A DNA stretch of 64,000 nt from Candidatus Izimoplasma sp. HR2 (GTDB taxonomy: Bacteria > Bacillota_I > Bacilli_A > Izemoplasmatales > Izemoplasmataceae): contig JRFF01000026.1 of NCBI GenBank assembly GCA_000753575.1, positions 1 through 64,000 of the forward strand, read 5' to 3'. A program made the position numbers and the translations under genes. Below, one piece after another: positions 24,390 through 33,597 of this stretch. The notes beneath the pieces are model-generated. The model worked only from the letters and a program-made list of their open reading frames with translations. It had not been told where the DNA came from and did no database searches. Each line of letters starts with the position of its first letter. Positions within the stretch are counted from its first letter, which is position 1.

Positions 24390-26796
24390 AAAGATGTTTG
24401 CAATAGTAGATGCAACTTTTAAAGTTAACTTAGAACAGTTAACTCTTCACAGAATGCCTGGAGCATTACCATTTTCAGGAAAATACCGATTAATTGATTT
24501 TACTTTGTCAAATATTAGAAATTCAAATATTATAAACGTTGCGATATTTCCTTATGGAAATTATCGTTCACTTCAAGATCATGTTGGTAGTGGAAAAAGA
24601 TGGGACTTAGATAGAAGAAGAGATGGTTTATTTATTCTTCCTCCTAAGAACTTATACATCCCGCCAGAAGAAATGATTACTTTCCAACGTATGTTTGAAC
24701 ATATTGAGTTTTTCAAAAGATCAACTCAAGATTACGCAGTAATAACTTCCGCGAATATTGTATGGAATATTGATTTCCATAAATGTTTAGATGAACACAT
24801 TAAAAGTAAAGCGGATGTTACAGAGGTTATGTATGAACATATCCGCTTAAAAACATTTATAATTTCAAAAAAATTACTTATTGAATATATTGAAACATAC
24901 GATTCACTTGAATATAAAACAATGTTAGATTTAGTTGAAAAAGCACCGAATCTAAATATTCAAATATATAAACATGATAGTTATACAAGAACAATTGATG
25001 ATACATTTAACTACTTAAAATCAAATTTAGATATGCTTAAATTTGATATTGGTAGAACAATCTTTAGAGAAGATAGACCTATCTATTCTAAAGAAAAAAC
25101 AGCACCACCAGCTAAATATTTAAATAACGCTACAATTACTAACTCAATGATTTCATCAGGTTCTATTATTGATGGGACAGTAATTAATAGTGTTCTTGGT
25201 CGTGATGTTAAAGTTAAAAAAGGTTCAGTAATAAAAAACAGTTATATTATGAGTAACTGTGTTATTGAAGAAAATGCGAATATTAATTTTACGATATTAG
25301 ATAAACAAACAATTGTAAAAAGAGATACAATTTTAGAAGGTTCTTTAAGAGATCCTTACGTTACTCAAAAAGAACAAATTGTATCCTATTTTGATAGTTT
25401 AAGAGTATTACTTGTAGCTAGTGAATCCTATCCATTTATTAAAACAGGTGGACTTGCTGATGTTATCGGTTCTTTATCTCGAAATCTAGCACGTAAAGGA
25501 GTAGATACAACAGTTGTGTTACCTCTTTATAGAAAGATAAGAAAAGAATTTGAATCAGTAATTAAAAGTGATTTTACAAAAACAATTATCTATGATGAAG
25601 AACGATATAAAGTGAGAATCTATACATATCGATATAACAAAGTAAAATATTACTTTATTGATAGTTTCTCATTCTTTGATAATGATTTAATTTATGGACT
25701 TGAAAATGACGCAGATAGATTTGCCTTTTTCAATAAAGCAGTTATTGAATTACTTGATGATTTAGATCCGTTTGATTTAATACATATTCATGACTGGCAT
25801 ACATCACTTATCCCTTTATTACTTGATAATTCGCCGCATAAAGGAACTCCTACATTACTTACAATTCATAATATAGATTATCAAGGAGTAGCTGAAAAAG
25901 ATATAATTAAAAAAATTGGAATATCTGATTTTATTTTTAAGGATGATCATATTAATTTCTTAGAAATTGGTATTAATACAGCTACAAAATTATCAACTGT
26001 ATCACCGACTTATAAGGAAGAACTTAAATATGAATATTACGGCAAAAATTTAACTTATTCTTTATTTAAAAGAGAAAGAGATTTTTATGGAATATTGAAC
26101 GGTATTTCTAGTTTATTTAATCCTGAAAAAGATAAAGCACTTAAAAAGACTTATTCAGTAAATTCTTTTGAAGACAAATACATTAATAAACTTTATCTTC
26201 AAGAGAAGATGGGACTACCTATTAATAAAGATGCCTTTGTAATAGGAATGGTAACTAGAATAGTTGAACAAAAAGGATTTGATTTAATCTTATCTTCTTT
26301 TGATAGCTTACTAGAAAATACTAATATTCAATTTGTTTTACTAGGTTCAGGAGATCAAAAATATATTGATGAACTTTTAAAATTAGAAGAAAGACATCCA
26401 AATCAAATTAAATTAAATATTGGATATGATGCGACTAATCCTAATTATATATATGGAGGAGCAGATGTCTTCTTAATGCCTTCAAGATTTGAACCTTGTG
26501 GACTTGGACAAATGATTGCTTTAAAATATGGAACACTACCAATAGTTAGAAGAACTGGTGGATTAAACGATACTATAACAAGGTATGATCATTTAACTGA
26601 TAAAGGTAATGGATTTACTTTTGGTAATTATGATGCAGTTGAAATGAAAAATACTATTTTAAGCGCGTATGATCTATACAAATCAAATAAAGATGTATGG
26701 AATATTTTATTAAAAAGAGCAATGAAATCAGATAATAGTTTAGTTAAATCTACACAAAAGTATATTGAACTATATAAAATGATTACTAAAAACTAA
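24382..26796 (+). CDS. GlgD-GlgA fusion: ADP-glucose pyrophosphorylase regulatory subunit joined to glycogen synthase
   Basis: One 804-residue frame contains two enzymes. Residues 1 to about 335 are GlgD-like: PFSGKYRLIDFTLSNIRNSN is present but the catalytic GGxGTRL loop is replaced by VDATFK, as in regulatory subunits, and a beta-helix follows. Residues about 340-804 are a complete GT5 glycogen synthase with KTGGLADV at 354-361, HDWHTSLIP, LNGISSLFNP and SRFEPCGLGQMIALKYGT. No stop or frameshift lies at the joint (25380-25420). ATG 24382, or ATG 24379 just before it, follows GGGTGA. The fusion would put ADP-glucose synthesis and use in one complex. Confidence 0.93.
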   Translation: MNKKMFAIVDATFKVNLEQLTLHRMPGALPFSGKYRLIDFTLSNIRNSNIINVAIFPYGNYRSLQDHVGSGKRWDLDRRRDGLFILPPKNLYIPPEEMITFQRMFEHIEFFKRSTQDYAVITSANIVWNIDFHKCLDEHIKSKADVTEVMYEHIRLKTFIISKKLLIEYIETYDSLEYKTMLDLVEKAPNLNIQIYKHDSYTRTIDDTFNYLKSNLDMLKFDIGRTIFREDRPIYSKEKTAPPAKYLNNATITNSMISSGSIIDGTVINSVLGRDVKVKKGSVIKNSYIMSNCVIEENANINFTILDKQTIVKRDTILEGSLRDPYVTQKEQIVSYFDSLRVLLVASESYPFIKTGGLADVIGSLSRNLARKGVDTTVVLPLYRKIRKEFESVIKSDFTKTIIYDEERYKVRIYTYRYNKVKYYFIDSFSFFDNDLIYGLENDADRFAFFNKAVIELLDDLDPFDLIHIHDWHTSLIPLLLDNSPHKGTPTLLTIHNIDYQGVAEKDIIKKIGISDFIFKDDHINFLEIGINTATKLSTVSPTYKEELKYEYYGKNLTYSLFKRERDFYGILNGISSLFNPEKDKALKKTYSVNSFEDKYINKLYLQEKMGLPINKDAFVIGMVTRIVEQKGFDLILSSFDSLLENTNIQFVLLGSGDQKYIDELLKLEERHPNQIKLNIGYDATNPNYIYGGADVFLMPSRFEPCGLGQMIALKYGTLPIVRRTGGLNDTITRYDHLTDKGNGFTFGNYDAVEMKNTILSAYDLYKSNKDVWNILLKRAMKSDNSLVKSTQKYIELYKMITKN

Positions 26797-26800
26797 AATA

Positions 26801-26814
26801 AGATAACGGTTTCA
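26801..26814 (+). promoter_or_regulatory. cre-like site before glgP
   Basis: AGATAACGGTTTCA resembles the CcpA site consensus with a few mismatches. It is four bases after the glgDA stop and about 35 bases before a possible -10 (TATAAT 26850-26855). Confidence 0.4.
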
Positions 26815-26880
26815 GTATTATAAAACAAGTAATTATTTTAGGAATAAGTTATAATTAAAAGCATCAAAGGAGTTGTTAAA

Positions 26881-29277
26881 ATGAGTAACTATTTTAAAGA
26901 TGAAAATACGTTCATTAATGAATTTAAAGAACGTATTGAAAAAAGATATATTGTAAAGTTTAAAAATTCTACAATAAGACAAAAATATAATGTTTTAGGT
27001 GAAATGGTATCTGAAGTTATAGCTAAGGATTGGCTTAATACTAAAGAAGTATTAGAAGGTGAAACTTTAAAAGAAGTATATTATTTCTCTATGGAATTTT
27101 TAATGGGAAGATTGATTACTAATAACATAATGAACTTAGGACTTAGAGACATAGTTGAAGGCGCTTTTATTAAAGAAGGTATTGATGTTAATGAAGTAGA
27201 AGATTATGAAGCTGATGCTGGACTTGGTAACGGTGGATTAGGACGTCTTGCTGCTTGTTTCTTAGATTCTATAGCTTCTTTAAGTTATCCAGGATACGGA
27301 AATGGTATTAGATATAGATATGGTCTTTTTGAGCAACAAATAAAAGATGGATATCAAATAGAAAAACCTGATGATTGGTTAAAAGATGGATATGTATGGG
27401 AAGTTAGAATGGAAGAAGAAAGCTTAATGATTCCTTTTGGAGGATACGTTGCATTTGAAAATGAAAATGCTGTATATTATCCTGATGAATTAATTAAAGC
27501 AGTTCCATATGATGTTCCTGTAGTAGGAGATAAAAACGGGATTGTTACCCAATTACGTTTATGGAATGCTGAACCTACAAATGTAAGACCAGCTGATGTT
27601 GATGCATTTTCTTATGATACTTCTATAAGAAATATTAGTGGATTCTTATATCCTGATGATTCATCACGTGAAGGTAAAGTATTAAGATTAAAACAACAAT
27701 ACTTCTTTAGTGCAGCAGGACTTAGAAGTGTTCTTGAAAAACATATTTCTAAATATAAAACATTAAAAAGTATTCCTGAAAAGTTAGTATTACAAATTAA
27801 TGATACACATCCATCACTATTAATTGCTGAATTAATGAGATTATTAGTTGATGACTATGAAATGCCATGGGATGAAGCATGGGATATTACTAATAGAACT
27901 TGTGCTTATACAAATCATACTATTTTAGCTGAAGCCTTAGAAAAATGGCCAGTTAATATATTCCAACCAGTATTACCGAGAATATTCCAAATAGTAGAAG
28001 AAATCAATAGTAGATTTTGCGGGATGTTAATTGAAAAAGGATATGACCAAGAAACTATAAATAAATTAGCTATAATTTCACATGGTAGAGTTCATATGGC
28101 ACATCTTGCTATTGTAGGATCATTTAGTGTTAACGGTGTAGCTCAACTTCATACAGATATTCTAATGAATATTGAAATGAAAGCATTTAATCTTTTATAC
28201 CCAGGAAAATTTAATAATAAAACAAATGGTATAACTCATAGAAGATGGCTAAAACATTCTAATAAAGAGTTATCTGATATCTTAGATACAGTTTCAGATA
28301 AATGGACAAAAGATCCGTTTGAACTTGAAAAATTACTTCCGAAAGCAAAAACTAAAAAATATAAGAAACTTATTAAAGATATGAAACATCAGAAAAAAGT
28401 TGTTCTAGCAAATAGAATATTTGAAGAACAAGGGATTCAATTAGATCCAAATTCTATCTTTGATATCCAAGTTAAAAGAATGCATGAATATAAACGTCAG
28501 TTAATGAATGCCCTTCACATAATGCATGTATATAATAAACTTAAAACTGATAAAGAGTTTAAAGCTAATTATTATCCCCATTCATTTATCTTTGGAGCAA
28601 AAGCTGCAGGTGGATATTTCTATGCTAAAAAGATTATTAAGTTAATAACTTCAATAGCAGAAAAAGTAAACGCAGATGAAGAAACAAATGATTTACTTAA
28701 AGTAATATTTGTTGAAAACTATAATGTTACTTATGCTGAACAAATTATGCCAGCATGTGATATTTCTGAACAAATCTCAACTGCTTCAAAAGAAGCAAGT
28801 GGAACTGGAAACATGAAATTCATGATGAATGGTGCTATTACTCTTGGTACTTTAGATGGAGCTAACGTTGAAATTGCTGAGCTTGTAGGAGAAGAAAATA
28901 TTGTGATCTTTGGTCTAACAAGTGATGAAGTAAATGAAATGAATAAAGCTAACTCGTATAATCCTTTGGAGATGTATGAATCTAATAAGGACTTAAGATT
29001 AGTAATAGACCAATTAACTAACGGATTCTTTACAAATGTTGATGAACATGAATTTGCTGAAATTAGAGAAAAATTATTATTAGTTGATCAATACTATGTA
29101 TTAAAAGACTTTGGTGGTTATGCACAAGCTCATATAGAAGCAAATGAAATGTATAAGGATGAAGAAAGATGGCTTGAAGCAAGTATTATTAATATTGCGA
29201 AAAGCGGATACTTCTCAAGTGATAGAACAATTAATCAATATGCTAAAGAAATTTGGAATATTAAGAAAATTAAATAA
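26881..29277 (+). CDS. glgP: Glycogen/maltodextrin phosphorylase
   Basis: This pyridoxal-phosphate enzyme (GT35) releases glucose-1-phosphate from the ends of glycogen. The 798-residue sequence has DAGLGNGGLGRLAACFLDS near residue 111, CAYTNHTILAEALEKWP near 340, VKRMHEYKRQ near 528, and the cofactor lysine in SGTGNMKFMMNG near 643. AAAGGAG is the SD. It is the last gene of the glycogen cluster and is followed by a perfect terminator. Product glucose-1-phosphate connects to phosphoglucomutase at 35100. Confidence 0.97.
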   Translation: MSNYFKDENTFINEFKERIEKRYIVKFKNSTIRQKYNVLGEMVSEVIAKDWLNTKEVLEGETLKEVYYFSMEFLMGRLITNNIMNLGLRDIVEGAFIKEGIDVNEVEDYEADAGLGNGGLGRLAACFLDSIASLSYPGYGNGIRYRYGLFEQQIKDGYQIEKPDDWLKDGYVWEVRMEEESLMIPFGGYVAFENENAVYYPDELIKAVPYDVPVVGDKNGIVTQLRLWNAEPTNVRPADVDAFSYDTSIRNISGFLYPDDSSREGKVLRLKQQYFFSAAGLRSVLEKHISKYKTLKSIPEKLVLQINDTHPSLLIAELMRLLVDDYEMPWDEAWDITNRTCAYTNHTILAEALEKWPVNIFQPVLPRIFQIVEEINSRFCGMLIEKGYDQETINKLAIISHGRVHMAHLAIVGSFSVNGVAQLHTDILMNIEMKAFNLLYPGKFNNKTNGITHRRWLKHSNKELSDILDTVSDKWTKDPFELEKLLPKAKTKKYKKLIKDMKHQKKVVLANRIFEEQGIQLDPNSIFDIQVKRMHEYKRQLMNALHIMHVYNKLKTDKEFKANYYPHSFIFGAKAAGGYFYAKKIIKLITSIAEKVNADEETNDLLKVIFVENYNVTYAEQIMPACDISEQISTASKEASGTGNMKFMMNGAITLGTLDGANVEIAELVGEENIVIFGLTSDEVNEMNKANSYNPLEMYESNKDLRLVIDQLTNGFFTNVDEHEFAEIREKLLLVDQYYVLKDFGGYAQAHIEANEMYKDEERWLEASIINIAKSGYFSSDRTINQYAKEIWNIKKIK

Positions 29278-29280
29278 TTT

Positions 29281-29310
29281 AAACGGCTAAATTTAGCCGT
29301 TTATTTTTTT
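29281..29310 (+). terminator. Terminator after glgP
   Basis: AAACGGCTA and TAGCCGTTT form a perfect 9-bp stem around AATT, followed by a T-rich run. Confidence 0.95.
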
Positions 29311-29392
29311 ATTTATAAATCGCTTTTCAATTCATAATTCATATTGTATAATATGCGTATAATTAGTAAATAACTTTTAGAGGAGGAAACTT

Positions 29393-29803
29393 ATGGGTTA
29401 CTGGGGACTAGGTATTTTTGAAAATGATGATGCAGTAGATTTATTAACTGAGTTTGAAGAGCAAAATTCTTTTTCAGTTCTTATTAATGCAGTTGAACAA
29501 GTTATAACTGATGATCAAGTAGAAGTAGAAGATGTTAATGCAGCTGCTGCAGCTATTGAAATAATTGCTGCGATTTATGAGAGCAAATCAGATAACTTTC
29601 CTGAACTTGAAAGTATGACATATGAACAGCTAGTTTCTAACTTTAATAATGAAGTTACTAGTACTATTCTTTCTTTATGTGAAGACGCTATGTCGATCAT
29701 TACAAGGATGGAAGATAACATGCAAGTTGAGATATTAGATAATCAAGGATTACTTGAAGAATGGCTTGATGTTATTGATGAATTATCAGAAAGATTATTT
29801 TAA
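29393..29803 (+). CDS. DUF4259 domain protein
   Basis: The 136-residue acidic protein begins MGYWGLGIFENDDAVDLLTEF, the hallmark of the DUF4259 family, whose role is unknown. No membrane segment or signal peptide is present and it is predicted helical. AGAGGAGG precedes the ATG. Two overlapping TATAAT boxes (29347-29352 and 29358-29363) are candidate -10 elements. It is a single-gene unit between two terminators. Confidence 0.85.
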   Translation: MGYWGLGIFENDDAVDLLTEFEEQNSFSVLINAVEQVITDDQVEVEDVNAAAAAIEIIAAIYESKSDNFPELESMTYEQLVSNFNNEVTSTILSLCEDAMSIITRMEDNMQVEILDNQGLLEEWLDVIDELSERLF

Positions 29804-29805
29804 AA

Positions 29806-29828
29806 AAAAGTGCAGAAATGCACTTTTT
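29806..29828 (+). terminator. Terminator after the DUF4259 gene
   Basis: AAAAGTGCA pairs with TGCACTTTT around a GAAA tetraloop and ends in T. Confidence 0.93.
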
Positions 29829-29838
29829 ATTATTCTAG

Positions 29839-29867
29839 TTGACATACCTGTAATTATAATTTATACT
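29839..29867 (+). promoter_or_regulatory. Promoter of the FMN riboswitch-ribU unit
   Basis: A consensus TTGACA (29839-29844) and TATACT (29862-29867) are separated by 17 bases. Transcription would start a few bases before the FMN aptamer. Confidence 0.9.
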
Positions 29868-29879
29868 ATGATTGAATTA

Positions 29880-29990
29880 ATCTTCAGGGCAGGGTGTGAT
29901 TCCCGACCGGTGGTATAGTCCACGAGCGTGATAAGACGCATGAACAGGTGTAACTCCTGTACCGATAGTATAGTCTAGATGAAAGAAGAT
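29880..29990 (+). ncRNA. FMN riboswitch (RFN element)
   Basis: The six-helix FMN aptamer is clear. Closing stem ATCTTC (29880-29885) pairs with GAAGAT (29985-29990), and the conserved blocks AGGGCAGGGTG, TTCCCGACCGG, GGTATAGTCC, CCGATAGTATAGTC and GATGAAAGAAG are in order. It controls the riboflavin transporter gene downstream: FMN binding should favour the terminator at 30022-30051. Confidence 0.97.
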
Positions 29991-30021
29991 ATTATTTTGA
30001 TATATCCCTTTTTAAATGAGC

Positions 30022-30051
30022 CTAACGAAGATTTAATTCGTTAGTTTTTTT
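30022..30051 (+). terminator. Expression-platform terminator of the FMN riboswitch
   Basis: CTAACGAA (30022-30029) pairs perfectly with TTCGTTAG (30037-30044) and is followed by seven T, between the aptamer and the ribU SD (AAAAGGAGG). Confidence 0.93.
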
Positions 30052-30073
30052 ATTTTAAAAGGAGGAAAAAAAT

Positions 30074-30661
30074 ATGACTAATGACACAAAAAAAATGGTT
30101 ACTTTAGGAATTTTATCTGCACTTGGTGCTATTCTTATGATAATTGAAATTCCTTATCCTTTTGTACCATTCCTTATGCTTGACTTAAGTGATGTTGTTG
30201 TTCTAGTTATCTTTGCATTTTACGGCTGGAAAGAAGCCGCACTTGTTGGGTTGCTTAAGACAATTATACATGCCCTTACTAAGGGTGCTGTAGGTCCAAT
30301 ATTTATTGGACAAATAACAGCGTTTATCGCTAGTATGTCATACGTACTTGGAATGTACATTTCAGCTAACAAATTAAATCTAAATCGTTTACTTTCTGCG
30401 ATTGTTTCAGTAATGGTGGTTACTATTATTTTAACAACTGCAAACTACTTATTCATTACACCAATTTGGTTCGGTGGAACAACATTCTTAGATATAAAAG
30501 ACTGGGTTACTCCAGATGCTTTTGGTCTTAATGTTGAAGGTGGATACTTAATAGCGATTTTGGTAGCATATGTTCCGTTTAATTTGTTAAAAGGAGCAGT
30601 TATCACGAGTGCTTACTTTGTAGTTTATAAATCAATTCATTACTTAAATCCAAATAACTAA
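30074..30661 (+). CDS. ribU: Riboflavin ECF transporter S component RibU
   Basis: RibU is the membrane substrate-binding subunit that captures riboflavin for the energy-coupling-factor transporter. The 195-residue protein has six hydrophobic segments and family features LGILSALGAILMIIEIPYPF at the N-terminus, then LDLSDVVVLV and LLKTIIHALTKG. The upstream FMN riboswitch agrees with the assignment. EcfA and EcfT are not in the window. The cell therefore probably takes up riboflavin, which feeds the covalent flavins of RnfD and RnfG. Confidence 0.95.
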   Translation: MTNDTKKMVTLGILSALGAILMIIEIPYPFVPFLMLDLSDVVVLVIFAFYGWKEAALVGLLKTIIHALTKGAVGPIFIGQITAFIASMSYVLGMYISANKLNLNRLLSAIVSVMVVTIILTTANYLFITPIWFGGTTFLDIKDWVTPDAFGLNVEGGYLIAILVAYVPFNLLKGAVITSAYFVVYKSIHYLNPNN

Positions 30662-30670
30662 AAAAATTAA

Positions 30671-30696
30671 AACACTTCTTATCAAGTGTTTTTTTT
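30671..30696 (+). terminator. Terminator after ribU
   Basis: AACACTT pairs with AAGTGTT around a 6-base loop, with A before and a long T run after. Confidence 0.9.
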
Positions 30697-30723
30697 GTTA
30701 TACTAATTGAAGAGGTGATACGG

Positions 30724-31539
30724 ATGTATAATCAAGCATTAGAAGCAAAGAATTATATTAAAAAACAATTTAAAGGTAATCCTAAAACTGCGATAGTTCT
30801 TGGCAGTGGATTAACTAGTATAATGGATGAATTAACAGATAAAGTAGAGATGCTTTATGAAGATATTCCTAATTTTGTAGTAAGTACAGTAAAAGGACAC
30901 ACTTCTAAATTAGTTTTTGGGAAACTAAATGGAAAAGAAGTACTACTTATGAGTGGTAGATTTCATTTTTATGAAGGATACACTATGAGAGAAATTACAT
31001 TCCCTATATATGTATTTAAGTTACTAGGAATAGAAAATTTAATATTAACTAATTCATGTGGTGGAATTAACACAGATAAAGTAAGTCCTGGATCAATAAT
31101 GGTAGTTAATGATTTTATTAATTTAATGCCATCTAATCCTTTAGTAGGAGAAAATGATGAAAGATTTGGAACAAGATTCCCAGATATGACTGAACCTTAT
31201 AGTTTAGAACTAAGAGCTATAGCTGAAAGTAAAGCTAAGTTACTAGATATTCCTTATGTTGAAGGAACATACACAGGATTTATTGGACCATATTATGAGT
31301 CAAAAGCTGAAATTCAAATGATTAAAAGAATGGGTAGTGATGCAGTAGGAATGTCAACTGTACCTGAAACTATAGTTAGTAATTATTTAGGATTAAATAC
31401 ACTCGCGTTTGCGACTATTACTAATATGGCTACGGGAATTCAAAAGATGAAACATTCTCATGATAACGTAGTAAAAATGGCAAATGAGGCTAGTAAAAAA
31501 TTAGCACTTTGGATAAAAGAAATAGTAGAAGAATTATAA
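30724..31539 (+). CDS. Purine nucleoside phosphorylase (PunA type)
   Basis: The 271-residue enzyme splits purine nucleosides with phosphate to give base and ribose-1-phosphate. Family motifs are the phosphate-binding GSGLTSIM near residue 28, KGHTSKLVFGKLNGKEVLLMSGRFHFYEGY (about 58-87), LTNSCGGIN near 110, and GPYYESKAEIQMIKRMGSDAVGMSTVPE near 183. ATG 30724 is chosen because GAGGTG ends 6 bases upstream; an upstream in-frame GTG is part of that SD. It stands between two terminators. Confidence 0.94.
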   Translation: MYNQALEAKNYIKKQFKGNPKTAIVLGSGLTSIMDELTDKVEMLYEDIPNFVVSTVKGHTSKLVFGKLNGKEVLLMSGRFHFYEGYTMREITFPIYVFKLLGIENLILTNSCGGINTDKVSPGSIMVVNDFINLMPSNPLVGENDERFGTRFPDMTEPYSLELRAIAESKAKLLDIPYVEGTYTGFIGPYYESKAEIQMIKRMGSDAVGMSTVPETIVSNYLGLNTLAFATITNMATGIQKMKHSHDNVVKMANEASKKLALWIKEIVEEL

Positions 31540-31540
31540 A

Positions 31541-31566
31541 ATAACACCAATCGGTGTTATTTTTTT
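31541..31566 (+). terminator. Terminator after purine nucleoside phosphorylase
   Basis: ATAACACC and GGTGTTAT form an 8-bp perfect stem around AATC, followed by T6. Confidence 0.93.
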
Positions 31567-31575
31567 GTATTTAAC

Positions 31576-31605
31576 TTGACTAATTGACACCCTGTCAACT
31601 ATAAT
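31576..31605 (+). promoter_or_regulatory. TetR-gene promoter with palindromic operator
   Basis: TTGACT (31576-31581) and TATAAT (31600-31605) are 18 bases apart. Between them lies TTGACACCCTGTCAA (31584-31598), a perfect 6-3-6 inverted repeat. A bound dimer would cover the promoter, so the downstream TetR regulator probably represses itself. A second palindrome, TCAATATTGA, is at 31618-31627. Confidence 0.8.
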
Positions 31606-31661
31606 ATTAACAGTATGTCAATATTGAACTAAAAAATATTATTAGATAAGAGGTGAATATT

Positions 31662-32288
31662 ATGCCAAAAGATATGTTTAATCACATACCTAAAGAGAAA
31701 CAAGAAATGTTCTTAAATGTAGCAATAGAAGAGTTTACTATGAAAAGTTTTGAACAAGTTAGCGTTAATTCTATTGTGAAGACTGCTGGAATTTCAAGAG
31801 GGTCATTTTATACTTATTTTGAAAATAAAGATGAGTTATTTAATTATATTTTTACTAAAATTCGAGAAGAAAGATTTAATTATGCTAAAGAGTTACTAAA
31901 GGAATCGAATCGAGATTTCTTTGTATTCATTGAAAAGTTATTTGAATATGACTTTGATCATTTTTCAACTAAGAATAGATATTCACTCTTTAGAAATTAT
32001 ATTCATTATATTCAAGTACATAAAGGTGGGTCAATTAAAGATTCAATGATTATGCCTCTTAGTGGTAAATTTACTAAAGAAGATAGATCTTATACTAAAG
32101 TATTTGATGTAAAAAAATATGGAGATAGTGATGCTGAATTTTTAGACCTAGTTGAGATGACTATGTTAATAGTAGTAAATACTTTCTTAAAGTCTGAATC
32201 AGAGAATTTAAGTAAAGATGAAATAATAAAAATATTTAGGAAAAGAATCGAAATACTAAAGAACGGTTCAAGAAAGAGAGAGAAATAA
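31662..32288 (+). CDS. TetR family transcriptional regulator
   Basis: The 208-residue repressor has an N-terminal helix-turn-helix (VSVNSIVKTAGISRGSFYTYF, about 35-55) and a variable helical ligand domain. ATG 31662 follows AAGAGGTG; a GTG at 31653 is within the SD. The palindrome between its -35 and -10 boxes is its likely operator. The next gene, a ferric-reductase-like membrane protein, begins one base after its stop and is presumably in the same autoregulated unit. The inducer is unknown. Confidence 0.9.
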   Translation: MPKDMFNHIPKEKQEMFLNVAIEEFTMKSFEQVSVNSIVKTAGISRGSFYTYFENKDELFNYIFTKIREERFNYAKELLKESNRDFFVFIEKLFEYDFDHFSTKNRYSLFRNYIHYIQVHKGGSIKDSMIMPLSGKFTKEDRSYTKVFDVKKYGDSDAEFLDLVEMTMLIVVNTFLKSESENLSKDEIIKIFRKRIEILKNGSRKREK

Positions 32289-32289
32289 T

Positions 32290-32907
32290 ATGATAGTAGT
32301 TATATTTGTAGCGTTACTTACATTACTTGCAGTGTATAAAGGAAAATGGGTTCGTAATCAGAATTTAAAATTATATATAGGAGCTACTGTGCTTGCGATA
32401 ATTGCATTTTTACTAGAAGACAAAGTAAAAATATTTGAACCGTTTGTACAAGGATTTTTAGGTCTTAGTTTCTTCTATATTGTCATGATGACAGGAGCAT
32501 TAAAAAAGAAATCGAAATTGAGAATAAAATTTGCTGGAATTAGAAGAGAATATTCTATACTAGGATTTATCTTTATAACTCCACACGCACTTAAATATTT
32601 TGTTGAGTATTTGAATGGTGAAATAGCTTTAGAGTGGTGGGGAGTAGCAACATATTTAGTTATGCTCCCATTGTTTATTACTAGTTTTATGGTAATAAGA
32701 AAGAAAATGAGTCGTAATGCATGGGTTTATCTTCAAAAACTTGCGTATGTCTCATATATAACATTGTTTATTCATTTAATATTGAATGCATCTAATACTC
32801 CTAACTTAGTAGTATACTTATTATTATTTGTTCCATATATTTCAATGAAAATATATAGAGAAATATTAGAATATACTAGTAAAAAGAAAGTATTAGAAAC
32901 AACTTAA
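32290..32907 (+). CDS. Ferric reductase-like / MsrQ-like six-helix membrane protein
   Basis: The 205-residue protein has about six membrane helices. Conserved histidines stand within helices in ITPHALKYF (about residue 97) and LFIHLIL (about 160), and NAWVYLQKLAYVSY precedes the second. This matches the ferric-reductase-like transmembrane (b-type haem) fold used by MsrQ and related proteins to move electrons across the membrane. Its redox partner is not evident. It shares a transcript with the TetR gene and is followed by a peroxiredoxin, which suggests a redox-response group. Confidence 0.75.
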   Translation: MIVVIFVALLTLLAVYKGKWVRNQNLKLYIGATVLAIIAFLLEDKVKIFEPFVQGFLGLSFFYIVMMTGALKKKSKLRIKFAGIRREYSILGFIFITPHALKYFVEYLNGEIALEWWGVATYLVMLPLFITSFMVIRKKMSRNAWVYLQKLAYVSYITLFIHLILNASNTPNLVVYLLLFVPYISMKIYREILEYTSKKKVLETT

Positions 32908-33007
32908 TTATAATAAAAAACTATTTAAAAAATAGGCGTATTAATTGTAAAATTTCTAATTTTGAATTAAAATAAGAAAGAAGAAATTTAATAGGAGGAA
33001 ATGAAAA

Positions 33008-33583
33008 ATGAAATTTGAAAATGATTTTTATGTTACTGGAGCTAAAGTAGGAAAACCTGCTCCTAAATTTGAAATGGACGCAGTACTTCCAACGGGAGAT
33101 TTCTTAGACCGTTTTGGTAAAGTTAACTTAGACGATTTACTAAATGAAGGTAAATGGGTAGTATTATATTTCTATCCACTTGATTTTACATTTGTTTGTC
33201 CAACTGAGATTAAGAGGTTTAATGCTTTAACTGAAAAATTTGCAGAAATGAATGCTGAATTAATTGCTTGTTCAACTGACTCTGTATTTAGTCATTTAGC
33301 TTGGCAAGAAAGAAGCGATTTAGAAAGACTTAAACATATTCATGCATCAGATAATAATCATGTTGTAAGTGAAGCTTACGGAGTATTAGATGATGAAAAA
33401 GGTGTTGCTTGGAGAGGTACATTCTTTATTGCACCTGATGGAACACTTAAAGCTGCTCATGTAAATCATGGTGAAGGTGGAAGAAACGTTGATGAAGTTT
33501 TAAGAACTTTACAAGTATTCCAAAAAGAAGTAGAAGGAGAAATGGTTCCTTGTGGATGGAATCCTGGAGACGACTTACTTTAA
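33008..33583 (+). CDS. 2-Cys peroxiredoxin (AhpC/Prx1 type)
   Basis: Peroxiredoxins reduce peroxides with cysteine thiols. The 191-residue protein has the peroxidatic site YPLDFTFVCPTEI near residue 50 and a resolving cysteine in MVPCGWNPGD near the C-terminus (about residue 182). RGTFFIAPDGTLKAAHVN around 138 is also typical. AGGAGG is the SD. No AhpF reductase is nearby. The upstream region 32908-33007 is AT-rich; a possible PerR-like sequence there was not convincing. Confidence 0.95.
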   Translation: MKFENDFYVTGAKVGKPAPKFEMDAVLPTGDFLDRFGKVNLDDLLNEGKWVVLYFYPLDFTFVCPTEIKRFNALTEKFAEMNAELIACSTDSVFSHLAWQERSDLERLKHIHASDNNHVVSEAYGVLDDEKGVAWRGTFFIAPDGTLKAAHVNHGEGGRNVDEVLRTLQVFQKEVEGEMVPCGWNPGDDLL

Positions 33584-33597
33584 AAACTAATAATTTA

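Noticed and set aside
32908-33007. A PerR-type box upstream of the peroxiredoxin
   Set aside because: Only half of the TTATAATNATTATAA pattern is matched in an AT-rich stretch.
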